The position numbers were made by a program, and so were the translations under genes. The notes beneath the pieces are model-generated. The model did no database searches. It was not told where the DNA came from and was given only the letters and a program-made list of their open reading frames with translations. Shown piece by piece: positions 9,115 through 18,012 of a stretch of 64,000 nucleotides of DNA (position 1 is the first letter of the stretch; the number at the start of each line of letters is the position of its first letter). This DNA comes from Bacteroidetes bacterium ADurb.Bin174 (GTDB taxonomy: Bacteria; Bacteroidota; Bacteroidia; Bacteroidales; Paludibacteraceae): the NCBI GenBank assembly GCA_002070265.1, contig MWCX01000023.1:98786-162785 (forward strand), read 5' to 3'.

Positions 9115-9993
9115 ATGAAAGGAATTATTCTTGCCGGGGGAGCAGGTACTCGCTTGTACCCCATTACAAAAAGCATTTCCAAACAAATCATTCCGGTGTA
9201 TGACAAACCCATGATTTATTATCCGCTTTCGGTGCTTCTGCTATCGGGCATACGTGAAATATTGATTATCTCAACACCGCAGGACATCCATTTGTATGAA
9301 AACCTATTGGGTGACGGCAAAGAGCTTGGAATAAAATTGCAGTATGCCATTCAACCTTCTCCGGACGGATTGGCACAGGCTTTTATCATTGGGGAGGAAT
9401 TTATCGGGAATGATGCTGTCTGCATGATTTTGGGCGACAATATTTTTTATGGTTTTGATTTTTCTAAGATTTTGAGAGAAGCTGCTCAGTTGCAAGACGG
9501 AGCTATAGTTTTTGGATACTATGTAAGTGACCCTGAGCGTTATGGAGTTGCTGAATTTGATGCCAAAGGTAAGGTGATTAGTTTGGAGGAAAAGCCTGCG
9601 AAACCAAAATCAAACTATGCGGTGACCGGTTTGTATTTTTATGGGAATGATGTGATTGAGAAAGCCAAGTCCTTAAAGCCATCCAAGAGGGGAGAGTTGG
9701 AAATTACAGATTTAAATAGGTTGTATTTGGAGGAGGATCGTTTGAGCGTAAAACTCATGGGACGTGGTATGGCTTGGCTGGATACCGGAACGCACGATAG
9801 TTTGTTGGATGCTTCTAACTTTATTGCAACCATTGAAAGCAGACAAGGTTTGAAAGTTGCCTGTATAGAAGAAATAGCTTTTAGAAACGGCTATATTGAT
9901 AAAAAACAGTTGCTTAAATTGGCTGAGCCGCTTAAAAAGAATCACTACGGAGAGTATTTGATAAAAATTGCTGATGAAAAAGTTTTTGATTGA
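9115..9993 (+). CDS. rfbA: Glucose-1-phosphate thymidylyltransferase
   Basis: 292 residues. It makes dTDP-glucose from dTTP and glucose-1-phosphate, the first step of dTDP-L-rhamnose synthesis. The N-terminal signature [17 protein letters not shown] binds the nucleotide; the catalytic-site segments ILGDNIFYG (residue ~104) and [19 protein letters not shown] follow. [14 protein letters not shown] is the conserved C-terminal block. Its TGA stop overlaps the rfbC ATG by one base, so translation is probably coupled. The product feeds rhamnosyl units of O-antigen or capsule. Confidence 0.96.
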   Translation: MKGIILAGGAGTRLYPITKSISKQIIPVYDKPMIYYPLSVLLLSGIREILIISTPQDIHLYENLLGDGKELGIKLQYAIQPSPDGLAQAFIIGEEFIGNDAVCMILGDNIFYGFDFSKILREAAQLQDGAIVFGYYVSDPERYGVAEFDAKGKVISLEEKPAKPKSNYAVTGLYFYGNDVIEKAKSLKPSKRGELEITDLNRLYLEEDRLSVKLMGRGMAWLDTGTHDSLLDASNFIATIESRQGLKVACIEEIAFRNGYIDKKQLLKLAEPLKKNHYGEYLIKIADEKVFD

Positions 9994-10541
9994 TGGAAAT
10001 TATTCACACACCCATTGAAGGGTTATTTATTGTCAAACCACGTATTTTTGAAGATAAGCGGGGATTTTTCTTCGAAAGCTACAATCGTAATAAATACATT
10101 GAAGCTGGTATTGACCTGGATTTTTGCCAGGATAATCAATCCAAATCTTCTTATGGTGTTGTTAGGGGGCTACATTACCAATTACATCCTTATAGTCAGT
10201 CTAAATTGGTGTCGGTTGTTGTTGGTGCTGTGTGGGATGTGGCTGTGGATTTAAGAAAGGAGTCACCTACTTTCGGGAAATGGTATGGCGTCGAGTTGTC
10301 GGCTACAAATAAATTACAATTTTTGCTGCCCAAAGGTTTTGCACATGGATTTTCTGTACTGAGTGAAACAGCTATTTTTTCCTATAAGTGTGATGATTAT
10401 TACAATCAGTTGGCCGAGAGGGGTATCATGTACAATGACCCATTTCTGAATATTGATTGGAAAATACCGGCTGATCAAATATCGGTGTCGCAGAAAGACA
10501 GTCTCCATCCTTCGTTTCAAGAATCCGAAATGAATTTTTAA
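9993..10541 (+). CDS. rfbC: dTDP-4-dehydrorhamnose 3,5-epimerase
   Basis: 182 residues, a cupin-fold epimerase acting third in dTDP-rhamnose synthesis. The pattern DKRGFFFESYN, then FCQDNQSKSSYGVVRGLHYQ with the catalytic His, and the segment KGFAHGFSVLSE are all intact. I chose ATG 9993 over an in-frame TTG one codon earlier, because the ATG overlaps the rfbA stop in the TGATG arrangement usual for coupled genes. It lies 22 bp upstream of rfbD. Confidence 0.96.
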   Translation: MEIIHTPIEGLFIVKPRIFEDKRGFFFESYNRNKYIEAGIDLDFCQDNQSKSSYGVVRGLHYQLHPYSQSKLVSVVVGAVWDVAVDLRKESPTFGKWYGVELSATNKLQFLLPKGFAHGFSVLSETAIFSYKCDDYYNQLAERGIMYNDPFLNIDWKIPADQISVSQKDSLHPSFQESEMNF

Positions 10542-10563
10542 AGTACTCAAAAGGTAAAAAAGC

Positions 10564-11424
10564 ATGCAAACCGTATTAGTAACAGGCAGCAAAGGGCAGT
10601 TGGGAAATGAAATCCAGGTGCTGGCACTTTCTTATCCGCAGTTCAATTTTATCTTTACTGATGTTGAAGAATTAGATATTTGCAACCGTCGGTCTGTTGA
10701 TGATTTTTTTGCCGTACACAAAATTGATTTTTTGATTAACTGTGCAGCTTATACTGCTGTGGATAAGGCAGAAGAAGACAAATTGATGTGTTTTCAGATC
10801 AATAAAGATGCAGTAGGGCATTTGGGAGAAGCCTCTGCGCGTCATGGGGTAAAGATGCTGCATGTCTCTACCGATTATGTGTTTGATGGAAAGAGTTACG
10901 TGCCATACACAGAAGAGATGCCGGTGTCTCCTGCCACGGTGTATGGCCAGTCAAAAGCCGAAGGCGAACAACTGCTTGCTTCTGTTTTGCAGAATGCTGT
11001 TGTAGTCAGGACTTCCTGGCTCTACTCATCATTTGGGAATAATTTCGTAAAAACCATGCTTAGGTTAGGCAGGGAGCGTGTGAGCTTGCAAGTTGTTTTT
11101 GATCAAGTCGGTACACCTACTTATGCAGCTGATTTGGCGGATGCATTGTTGCAAATTATCAGTGCCGGGAAACTTATTCCCGGTATTTATCATTACTCCA
11201 ATGAAGGTGTGTGTAGCTGGTACGATTTTGCCCTCGCAATTTTTAAATCAGCAAAGATTGAGTGTGATGTGTTACCGATAAACAGTAAGGATTACCCTAC
11301 TAAAACGCCCCGTCCGCATTACAGTGTATTGAACAAGCAAAAGGTAAAATCTACCTACAATTTACGAATTGCGCACTGGGAAGACAGCCTGAAACTTTGT
11401 ATTCAAAAGTTAGAAAATCACTGA
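10564..11424 (+). CDS. rfbD: dTDP-4-dehydrorhamnose reductase
   Basis: 286 residues, an extended short-chain dehydrogenase for the last step, giving dTDP-L-rhamnose. The N-terminal nucleotide motif is VTGSKGQLGNE, residues 72-76 read NCAAYT, and VSTDYVFDG and the catalytic YGQSK (Tyr, Lys) follow. It ends 11 bp from the convergent pheT stop, with no clear terminator between. The 4,6-dehydratase gene rfbB that completes the pathway is not in this window. Confidence 0.96.
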   Translation: MQTVLVTGSKGQLGNEIQVLALSYPQFNFIFTDVEELDICNRRSVDDFFAVHKIDFLINCAAYTAVDKAEEDKLMCFQINKDAVGHLGEASARHGVKMLHVSTDYVFDGKSYVPYTEEMPVSPATVYGQSKAEGEQLLASVLQNAVVVRTSWLYSSFGNNFVKTMLRLGRERVSLQVVFDQVGTPTYAADLADALLQIISAGKLIPGIYHYSNEGVCSWYDFALAIFKSAKIECDVLPINSKDYPTKTPRPHYSVLNKQKVKSTYNLRIAHWEDSLKLCIQKLENH

Positions 11425-11435
11425 TTCTTTGAACC

Positions 11436-13910
11436 TTATCTTAGTTTGGCTCCCAATTCTTGTTCAAAGTTTTTGATCAGTTTTTTCATAACAGCATCTA
11501 TTTCTGCGTCAGTCAATGTTTTAGCAACATCTTGAATGTAGAAACTTACGGCATATGACTTTTTATCCGGATCAAGATTTTTACCTTCGTACACATCAAA
11601 TAGATTAATCCTTTTGAGGAGTTTTCTTTCTGTTTTAAAGGCAATTTTTTCAATGGCTTCAAAGCTGATATTCTTGTCGAGCAATAATGCCAGATCCCTT
11701 CTTACTTCAGGGAATTTTGGCATATCATTGAATAGTATGCGGTGCCGTTTGACTTCTTTCAAAATATTTTCCCAAGATAAATCAGCGAAATAAACAGACT
11801 GTTCAATATCAGTCGCCTTCAATAGTCTTGCATGCACGATGCCATAGGTAGCCAAACTTCTGTTTGAGAGTGTCTTGATGGTAATGGCTTCGCTGAATAT
11901 ATCATTTTCACAAGGAGCATAAACTAACTTAGAAAAATCAATACCCATCCTTTTTAAAATGCCTTCAACATAAGCTTTCAGATCATACACGCTGACGCTT
12001 TGAGCTGTTTGTGTCCATGACGGTGCGTGCTTTTGTCCCGTCATCCAAATACCTAAGTGAAACTCTTCACGATAGAAAGAGAGCGGGTCGTCATCGGCAT
12101 TTTCATTGCTTGCTTTCTCATCATTTACGTACTGGTAGCAATTGCCGAATTCATACAGCTTTAAGTCGGCATGCTGCCTGTTCACATTGTAAGCAATGCT
12201 CTCAAGGCCACCGAACAATAAGGTTTGACGCATTACATTCAAATCGTTGCTTAAGGAATTGATGATTTTTACACTTTTGTTTTCCGGATAAGTTGACAAT
12301 TCCCGATAATAAGCTCCCTTTGTCAGCGAGTTATTCATGATTTCAAAGAAACCTTGCGCGGTCAGTTGTTCGGAGATCAATTGCTGCAAACGCTGATTTT
12401 TTGAATCGTCGATATGACTTACAGTATAAGATAAATTATGTCCTATTTCAACATTGTTGTATCCATATATGCGCAGAATGTCCTCAATTACATCAACATC
12501 CCTCTGTACGTCAACCCTGTAAGTCGGAATCTGCAACAAATACCCCGCTTCATCACTTTGAAGGATAGTCATTTCTAAAGCTTGTAAGATTTTTTCTATG
12601 ACAGACCTTTTGATTTTTTTTCCAATCAAACTTTGTATTTTTTGAATCGAAATGCTGACTTTAGCGGGTTGAATCACGTGGGGATACACATCCACAACTT
12701 CACTGGAAATTTCTCCGCCGGCTATTTCCTGAATCAACATAGCACAGCGTTTCAATACATACACTGTGTTGGAAGGGTCGCATCCTCTTTCAAAGCGAAA
12801 AGAAGCATCGGTATGTAAATCGTGCAATTTGGATGTTTTGCGTATGCTGACAGGATTAAAATAAGCGCTTTCCAAGAAAATATTAGTCGTAGTTTCAGTC
12901 ACCCCGGAATCAATACCACCAAAGACACCTCCAATACACATGGGGTTTTCAACATCACAAATCATCAGATCCTCAGCGCTTAATTTACGAACTACTCCGT
13001 CTAATCCGGTAAAAGGTGTAGCATTCGGCATGGTCTTTACCCTGACACGCTTTCCTTGAATTTTATCTGCATCGAAAGCATGCAAAGGCTGTCCGGTTTC
13101 ATGCATAACATAATTGGTGATGTCAACTATGCTGTTGATGGGGCGTAACCCGATGATGTTCAATCTGTCCTTCAGCCATTGTGGCGATTCTTTAACCTTA
13201 ACACTAGCAATGGTTACAGCCGAATACCGTGGGCAAGCTTCAGGAGATTCAATATCTACCGGAATTGTCAAAGTAGTATTTTGAACTTTAAACTTGCTCA
13301 CATCAGGCTTTGTTAGCTTGATGTTATTGTCGCGGATGGAAAAATAGGCAGCCAAATCACGTGCTACGCCATAATGAGAAGTCGCATCGCTGCGGTTAGG
13401 GGTGATGTCAATTTCAAAAACATAATCGTCTTCAACATCGTAGTATTTCTTGGCTAAAGTACCCACTGAAACAGTTTCCGGCAATACAATGATCCCGTCG
13501 TGACTTGTTCCGATACCTATTTCATCTTCGGCGCAAATCATCCCGAAAGATTCAATACCTCTTATTTTAGTGCGTTTAATGGTGAATGTCTCGTCGTCTG
13601 AATACAATTTAGTACCGATGGGAGCTACTATCACTTTCTGACCGGCAGCTACATTGGGAGCTCCACAAACAATTTGTAAAGGACTTTCATCACCGATATT
13701 TACGGTCGTTACCGACAAGTGATCTGAATTTTCATGTTTTTTGCAAGTTAAAACCTCACCAACCACCAAACCTTCCAAACCTCCTTGAATTGTTTGAACC
13801 TTTTCAACACCACCTACTTCCAAGCCGATAGAAGTGAGAATTGTACTTAATGCCTCAGCAGGTATATCTAAATTGATATAGTCTTTTAACCAGTTATAAG
13901 AAATTTTCAT
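11436..13910 (-). CDS. pheT: Phenylalanine--tRNA ligase beta subunit
   Basis: 824 residues, the usual length. It begins MKISYNWLKDYI; an in-frame start 10 codons upstream is ignored because it falls in the leader. The order is the tRNA-binding domain (VVGEVLTCKKHENSDHLSVTTVNIG, residues ~45-155), the B3/B4 editing domain, the B5 domain (FRFERGCDP near 355) and a C-terminal FDX-ACB anticodon-binding domain (PKFPEVRRDLALLLDKNISF). The alpha subunit gene pheS is not adjacent. A strong -33/-7 promoter lies just upstream at 13938-13967. Confidence 0.97.
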   Translation of the reverse strand: MKISYNWLKDYINLDIPAEALSTILTSIGLEVGGVEKVQTIQGGLEGLVVGEVLTCKKHENSDHLSVTTVNIGDESPLQIVCGAPNVAAGQKVIVAPIGTKLYSDDETFTIKRTKIRGIESFGMICAEDEIGIGTSHDGIIVLPETVSVGTLAKKYYDVEDDYVFEIDITPNRSDATSHYGVARDLAAYFSIRDNNIKLTKPDVSKFKVQNTTLTIPVDIESPEACPRYSAVTIASVKVKESPQWLKDRLNIIGLRPINSIVDITNYVMHETGQPLHAFDADKIQGKRVRVKTMPNATPFTGLDGVVRKLSAEDLMICDVENPMCIGGVFGGIDSGVTETTTNIFLESAYFNPVSIRKTSKLHDLHTDASFRFERGCDPSNTVYVLKRCAMLIQEIAGGEISSEVVDVYPHVIQPAKVSISIQKIQSLIGKKIKRSVIEKILQALEMTILQSDEAGYLLQIPTYRVDVQRDVDVIEDILRIYGYNNVEIGHNLSYTVSHIDDSKNQRLQQLISEQLTAQGFFEIMNNSLTKGAYYRELSTYPENKSVKIINSLSNDLNVMRQTLLFGGLESIAYNVNRQHADLKLYEFGNCYQYVNDEKASNENADDDPLSFYREEFHLGIWMTGQKHAPSWTQTAQSVSVYDLKAYVEGILKRMGIDFSKLVYAPCENDIFSEAITIKTLSNRSLATYGIVHARLLKATDIEQSVYFADLSWENILKEVKRHRILFNDMPKFPEVRRDLALLLDKNISFEAIEKIAFKTERKLLKRINLFDVYEGKNLDPDKKSYAVSFYIQDVAKTLTDAEIDAVMKKLIKNFEQELGAKLR

Positions 13911-13937
13911 TGAAATGAATGTTTTTTTTATGACTTG

Positions 13938-13967
13938 CAAATTTACATCAATTAATTAGATTGACAA
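13938..13967 (-). promoter_or_regulatory. pheT promoter (-33 TTG / -7 TAAATTTG)
   Basis: On the minus strand, TTG (13965-13967) and TAAATTTG (13938-13945) are 19 bp apart. The -7 box lies 27 bp before the pheT ATG, so the leader is very short, with no room for a Phe leader-peptide attenuator. Confidence 0.7.
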
Positions 13968-13977
13968 TTATTTGGGA

Positions 13978-14147
13978 GAAGTTGAGGGGAAAGTTTATGG
14001 AAGTTATGGAGAAGTTATAGAAATTAGGGAAGTTAAAGAAGAGTTCCAGGGTCCGGGGTCATGTGGTCTAATTCGTTCATCGTTTTTAGTTCATCGTTTT
14101 TAGTTGTCTTTTCTCCTTGTTTGTCTGTGTTCTGTGTTCTGTGTTCT
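13978..14147 (+). repeat. Composite repeat array 3 between divergent pheT and acyl-CoA ligase genes
   Basis: It occupies most of the 323-bp gap between the two start codons. Degenerate 9-mers (GAAGTTATG, GAAATTAGG, GAAGTTAAA) run to about 14040. A GC-rich part (GTTCCAG, GGTCCGG) spans 14041-14058. Heptamers GTTCATC and GTTTTTA alternate at 14074-14106, and three GTGTTCT units end it at 14127-14147. The order is the same as in arrays 2 and 7. The rest of the gap holds the two divergent promoters. Confidence 0.8.
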
Positions 14148-14177
14148 TCAATAAAATCCTGAAAATTGCACAAAATA

Positions 14178-14208
14178 TTGCAAATCGTGCAAAATATGTT
14201 TATTTTTG
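14178..14208 (+). promoter_or_regulatory. Acyl-CoA ligase promoter (-33 TTG / -7 TATTTTTG)
   Basis: TTG at 14178-14180 and TATTTTTG at 14201-14208 are 20 bp apart, 26 bp before the ATG. Two similar direct sequences, TGCACAAAATAT (14167-14178) and GTGCAAAATAT (14187-14197), overlap or flank the -33 element and could be an operator. Confidence 0.65.
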
Positions 14209-14233
14209 CGGCCGTAACTAAATCCATACGAAA

Positions 14234-15964
14234 ATGATTAAAGAAAATTTCATCAAACTATTTGAAGATGCATTCCAGAAGTATTGGGATTTGCCTGCAT
14301 ACAGCAATTACGGTGAAGATATGACTTTGACCTATGCTGATGTAGCCAAGTGGGTAGCCAAGTTGCATATCTTGTTTGAACAATGTAATATTCAGCCGAA
14401 TGATCACATTGCCCTGATTGGACGCAATAATGCTAATTGGGCTATTACCTATCTGGCAACCGTAACTTATGGAGCCATCGTTGTGCCTATCTTACAAGAT
14501 TTTAATCCCAATGATGTGCATCATATTGCAAATCACTCTGAATCTAAATTATTGTTTACAAGCGATAATATTTGGGAAAATCTGGAAGAGGAAAAACTGA
14601 AAACCGTACAAGCGGTATTCTCGTTGACCGATTTCAATTGTATTACGATCATAGATAGAAGGGAAGAAAATGAAAAGGCTGAATTAGAGCCGATTTTAGA
14701 GCGCCGGCATTTGAAACTTGAGGTGGTTAATTCAATTTTTAGATTAAAGTATCCGCAAGGCTTCCGTAAAGAACATGTAAAATATATCGAGAAGCATAAT
14801 TCAGAATTGGTTTCCATCAATTATACTTCCGGAACTACGGGATTTAGTAAGGGGGTAATGACCAGTGGAAATGCATTGGCAGGAAACATTATGTTTGCTG
14901 TTGGTACCGGCATCATCAAGGAAGGATACCAAATTGTCTCATTTTTGCCTTTAGCGCACTCCTATGGTTGTGCTTTTGACTTCCTGACGACCACCTGCAT
15001 AGGCTGTCATATTCATTTCTTAGGAAAAATACCGTCACCCAAGATATTGCTAACGGCTTTTGCTGAAATCAAACCCAATGTAATTTTCCTTGTTCCGCTT
15101 ATCATTGAGAAGATATATAAAAAACAAATTCAGCCTTTAATAGCCAAACCAACCATCCGTTGGGTATTGAAGATTCCATTATTGGATCAAACCATTTTGT
15201 CCACCATACGTAAAAAGTTGATACAAGCATTTGGTGGTGAGTTTGTTCAGTTGATATGCGGTGGAGCTCCCATGAATGCAGAGGTAGAGGATTTTTTACA
15301 AAAGATTAAATTTCCTTATACCGTTGGTTACGGCATGACTGAATGTGCACCCCTCATCAGCTTTACGCCTGTTGATCGTTTTGTTCCAAAATCGGCTGGG
15401 GAAGTGATTCCCGTGATGGAAGCAAAAATTATAAATACCGATCCCAAAACCGGTATAGGAGAAATTTGTGTCAGAGGCGAAAACTTAATGTCCGGTTACT
15501 ATAAAAATCCAGAAGCCACAGATAGTATCCTTGATGAAGATGGATGGCTGCATACGGGCGATTTAGGTACAATTGACAAACAAAATAATATTTTTATCAA
15601 GGGAAGAAGTAAAAGTATGATTTTAGGATCGAGTGGTCAGAATATCTATCCGGAAGAGATAGAAGCAAAGCTCAACAATATGCCGTACGTGATGGAAAGC
15701 CTTGTGGTAGAAAATCACGGAAAATTACATGCTTTGGTGTATCCTGACTATGAAGCAGTTGATTTGGAAAATCTGAATCAGAAGCAATTGGAAAAAGTGA
15801 TGGAAGAAAACAGGGTGGCACTTAACAGTATGACTGCTTCTTATGAAGCTATTCTTAAGATTCACCTCTATCCAAATGAATTTGAGAAGACCCCGAAAAA
15901 GAGTATCAAAAGATATCTGTATTCAACGGCTTTTCATAAAGTCTCTGATATCGAAGGACAATAA
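14234..15964 (+). CDS. Long-chain fatty acid--CoA ligase (AMP-binding)
   Basis: 576 residues. This ANL-superfamily enzyme adenylates a carboxylic acid, most likely a long-chain fatty acid, and transfers it to CoA. The P-loop YTSGTTGFSKGV lies near residue 197, and GYGMTECAPLISF near 368 is the A5 motif. LHTGDLG near 440 and GRSKSMILGSSGQNIYPEEIE near 458 are the A7/A8 motifs, and the C-terminal lysine region is KTPKKSIKRYLY. There is no signal peptide, and the protein is probably membrane-associated on the cytosolic side. It is monocistronic with a clear promoter. Exact chain specificity cannot be read. Confidence 0.9.
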   Translation: MIKENFIKLFEDAFQKYWDLPAYSNYGEDMTLTYADVAKWVAKLHILFEQCNIQPNDHIALIGRNNANWAITYLATVTYGAIVVPILQDFNPNDVHHIANHSESKLLFTSDNIWENLEEEKLKTVQAVFSLTDFNCITIIDRREENEKAELEPILERRHLKLEVVNSIFRLKYPQGFRKEHVKYIEKHNSELVSINYTSGTTGFSKGVMTSGNALAGNIMFAVGTGIIKEGYQIVSFLPLAHSYGCAFDFLTTTCIGCHIHFLGKIPSPKILLTAFAEIKPNVIFLVPLIIEKIYKKQIQPLIAKPTIRWVLKIPLLDQTILSTIRKKLIQAFGGEFVQLICGGAPMNAEVEDFLQKIKFPYTVGYGMTECAPLISFTPVDRFVPKSAGEVIPVMEAKIINTDPKTGIGEICVRGENLMSGYYKNPEATDSILDEDGWLHTGDLGTIDKQNNIFIKGRSKSMILGSSGQNIYPEEIEAKLNNMPYVMESLVVENHGKLHALVYPDYEAVDLENLNQKQLEKVMEENRVALNSMTASYEAILKIHLYPNEFEKTPKKSIKRYLYSTAFHKVSDIEGQ

Positions 15965-16042
15965 ATTGTGCTTATTTGTAAAAAAAAGTTGGTAAAAACA
16001 AAAAAAAGCATCAAAAAGTTTTTTTATTCTAAAAATTAAGTG

Positions 16043-16050
16043 TAATTTTG
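16043..16050 (+). promoter_or_regulatory. Small lipoprotein promoter, -7 box
   Basis: TAATTTTG is an exact TAnnTTTG match 56 bp before the small lipoprotein ATG. The -33 region is T-rich (16018-16025) but has no clean TTTG. Confidence 0.5.
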
Positions 16051-16105
16051 CGGGGATTTTGAATTGCAAACTATATTATGTCGAATTTTTAAAAGATTTT
16101 GAAAA

Positions 16106-16273
16106 ATGAAAAAATTATTTTTATTATTTGCTGTTGCTTCATTTTTTGTTGCATGTGCACCTAAGGCAGCAGAAACAACTGAAGAAGAAGCTGTTGTAAC
16201 AGAAGAAGTTGTAACAGAAGAAGCTCCTGCTCAAGACACAACTGTAACAGAAGAAGCTCCTGTAGTTCAATAA
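16106..16273 (+). CDS. Small acidic lipoprotein, 55 residues
   Basis: A short gene with all the signs of a real transcript: its own -7 box, a leader of about 50 nt, and a strong terminator 18 bp after the stop. The protein starts MKKLFLLFAVASFFVACAPK. Cys17 sits in a lipobox (FVAC), so the mature part is a 39-residue lipid-anchored peptide. That part is nearly all Glu, Thr, Val, Ala and Pro, built from degenerate VTEE/VTEEAP units. I know similar Thr/Glu/Ala-rich small lipoproteins from other Bacteroidota but no function for them. An abundant Lpp-like envelope component is a guess from its layout. Confidence 0.8.
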   Translation: MKKLFLLFAVASFFVACAPKAAETTEEEAVVTEEVVTEEAPAQDTTVTEEAPVVQ

Positions 16274-16291
16274 AAGTTAAACTAAAAAAGG

Positions 16292-16325
16292 AAGTCCGTT
16301 AGTTATACTTAACGGACTTTTTTTG
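16292..16325 (+). terminator. Rho-independent terminator after the small lipoprotein gene
   Basis: A perfect 10-bp stem, AAGTCCGTTA (16292-16301) with TAACGGACTT (16310-16319), an 8-nt loop, and then a T-run to 16325. It separates the lipoprotein gene from hisG. Confidence 0.9.
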
Positions 16326-16387
16326 TTTTTAGGGGGTTGGGTTTCGAGTTTGTGAGTTCCAAACTTCATAAATGCAATAATTTGATG

Positions 16388-16395
16388 TAAATTTG
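16388..16395 (+). promoter_or_regulatory. hisG operon promoter, -7 box
   Basis: TAAATTTG is an exact TAnnTTTG match 20 bp before the hisG ATG, so the leader would be about 13-14 nt. There is no room for a His-rich leader peptide between promoter and gene. Confidence 0.6.
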
Positions 16396-16415
16396 CAGTT
16401 CAAAAAAGTAATGAC

Positions 16416-17270
16416 ATGGTTTTAAGGATCGCTGTACAAGCTAAAGGGCGTTTGTTTGATGATACGATGTCCCTGCTACATGAAACAGGTATTAAATTAG
16501 AGTCGGCAAAGAGGCTTTTGTTGGTATCTGCAACCAATTTTCCATTGGAAGTATTGTTCCTTCGCGATGATGACATTCCGCAGTCCGTTGCTGACGGCAT
16601 TGCCGATATCGGTATTGTAGGAGAGAATGAATTTGCTGAAAAAAGAAAACGAGCTTCGATTGTCAAGCGCCTTGGCTTTAGCAAGTGCCGTTTGTCGTTA
16701 GCTATACCGAAAGGAATGGATTATCCGGGCATTCATTGGTTTGATGGGAAAACCATAGCGACTACCTATCCGAAAGTATTAGGAGATTTTTTAAAAGAAA
16801 ATAAGATTAATGCTGATATCCACGTAATTACGGGTTCCGTTGAAATTGCTCCAAGTATTGGTCTGGCAGATGCTATTTTTGATTTGGTAAGCTCGGGTAG
16901 CACACTTGTTACCAATCATCTGAAAGAAGTGGAAGTTGTGATGAAGTCGGAAGCAGTGTTGATTCAACATCCTGATCTTTCTGCTGAGAAGGCAGCCATT
17001 TTGGAAGAACTTTTATTCCGAATAGAATCGGTACTGTTGGCTGACGACAAAAAATATATTTTGATGAATGTTCCTACCGAAAACATATCCAAGATTGTAG
17101 AAGTGTTGCCCGGCATGAAGAGTCCGACTGTTCTTTCCCTGGCTAAGGAAGGATGGAGTTCTTTGCATGCTGTCATTTCTGAAAAAGAATTTTGGAACAT
17201 CATTGGAAAATTGAAAGCATTAGATGCTGAAGGAATTTTGGTGGTACCCATTGAAAAAATGATTTTATAA
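16416..17270 (+). CDS. hisG: ATP phosphoribosyltransferase, long form
   Basis: 284 residues, the long (HisGL) form. It carries out the first step of histidine synthesis, joining ATP and PRPP. The N-terminal catalytic part has RIAVQAKGRLFDDT and 'DIGIVGENEF'; the PRPP loop region SVEIAPSIGLADAIFDLVSSGSTL is at about residues 140-165. The last ~75 residues (MNVPTENISKIVEVLPGMKSPTV) are the ACT-like regulatory domain that binds histidine, so feedback inhibition is expected and HisZ is not needed. No other his gene adjoins it; hisF is 21 kb away on the other strand. coaX follows after 13 bp. Confidence 0.96.
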   Translation: MVLRIAVQAKGRLFDDTMSLLHETGIKLESAKRLLLVSATNFPLEVLFLRDDDIPQSVADGIADIGIVGENEFAEKRKRASIVKRLGFSKCRLSLAIPKGMDYPGIHWFDGKTIATTYPKVLGDFLKENKINADIHVITGSVEIAPSIGLADAIFDLVSSGSTLVTNHLKEVEVVMKSEAVLIQHPDLSAEKAAILEELLFRIESVLLADDKKYILMNVPTENISKIVEVLPGMKSPTVLSLAKEGWSSLHAVISEKEFWNIIGKLKALDAEGILVVPIEKMIL

Positions 17271-17283
17271 TGCCGTTTTTACT

Positions 17284-18012
17284 ATGAATTTGTGCATCGA
17301 TCAAGGAAATACCAATACGAAGATTGCTATTTTTGATCAAGACAATATTGTTGACCTGAGTGTATATGAAAATCCGGATTTACAGGTTTTTAAGAGGATA
17401 TTTGAATCTCATCCGGTAGAGCATACCATTTTATCAAGCGTCATTAACCATCAGGACGATTTGTTGTCTTTCTTAAAGCACAGTAAAAAGTTTTTTTTGT
17501 TAGACCACCATACTCCATTGCCTGTTATCAATCGATATAAAACTCCGGAAACACTTGGTAAAGACAGATTGGCAGCTGTTGTCGGAGCAGCATCAATTCA
17601 AAAGAATGCCGATATTCTGGTGATTGATGTGGGTACGGCCATTACCTATGATTTCATCAATGCTGAAGGAGTCTATACCGGAGGAGATATTACGCCGGGT
17701 ATAGATTTAAGATTGAAATCTTTGCATCATTTTACGCAACGGTTACCACAGGTAGAATTTGATGAACAGGTTAGTTTTATGGGGACCAATACCACAACAG
17801 CCATTCAATCCGGAGTGTTATATGGCATTGTGTCAGAGATAGATGGGTACATCAATCGACTTATGCAAAAATATCCTAAACTTTCAGTTTTTTTAACAGG
17901 AGGTGATGCAGTTTACTTTGAAAAGAGATTAAAAAGTAGCATCTTTGCAAACAAAAATTTGGTATTAATCGGGCTCAATAGAATATTGGAATATAATGTT
18001 AAAAACAGTTAA
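17284..18012 (+). CDS. coaX: Type III pantothenate kinase
   Basis: 242 residues. CoaX phosphorylates pantothenate, the first step of coenzyme A synthesis, and is insensitive to CoA feedback. The ASKHA-fold motifs are all present: the phosphate loop DQGNTNTKIAIFD at residues 6-18, GKDRLAAVVGA near 98, VIDVGTAITYDF near 118 with the catalytic Asp, and GGDITPGIDLR near 137. It overlaps the next gene by 17 bp and lies 13 bp after hisG. Confidence 0.96.
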   Translation: MNLCIDQGNTNTKIAIFDQDNIVDLSVYENPDLQVFKRIFESHPVEHTILSSVINHQDDLLSFLKHSKKFFLLDHHTPLPVINRYKTPETLGKDRLAAVVGAASIQKNADILVIDVGTAITYDFINAEGVYTGGDITPGIDLRLKSLHHFTQRLPQVEFDEQVSFMGTNTTTAIQSGVLYGIVSEIDGYINRLMQKYPKLSVFLTGGDAVYFEKRLKSSIFANKNLVLIGLNRILEYNVKNS

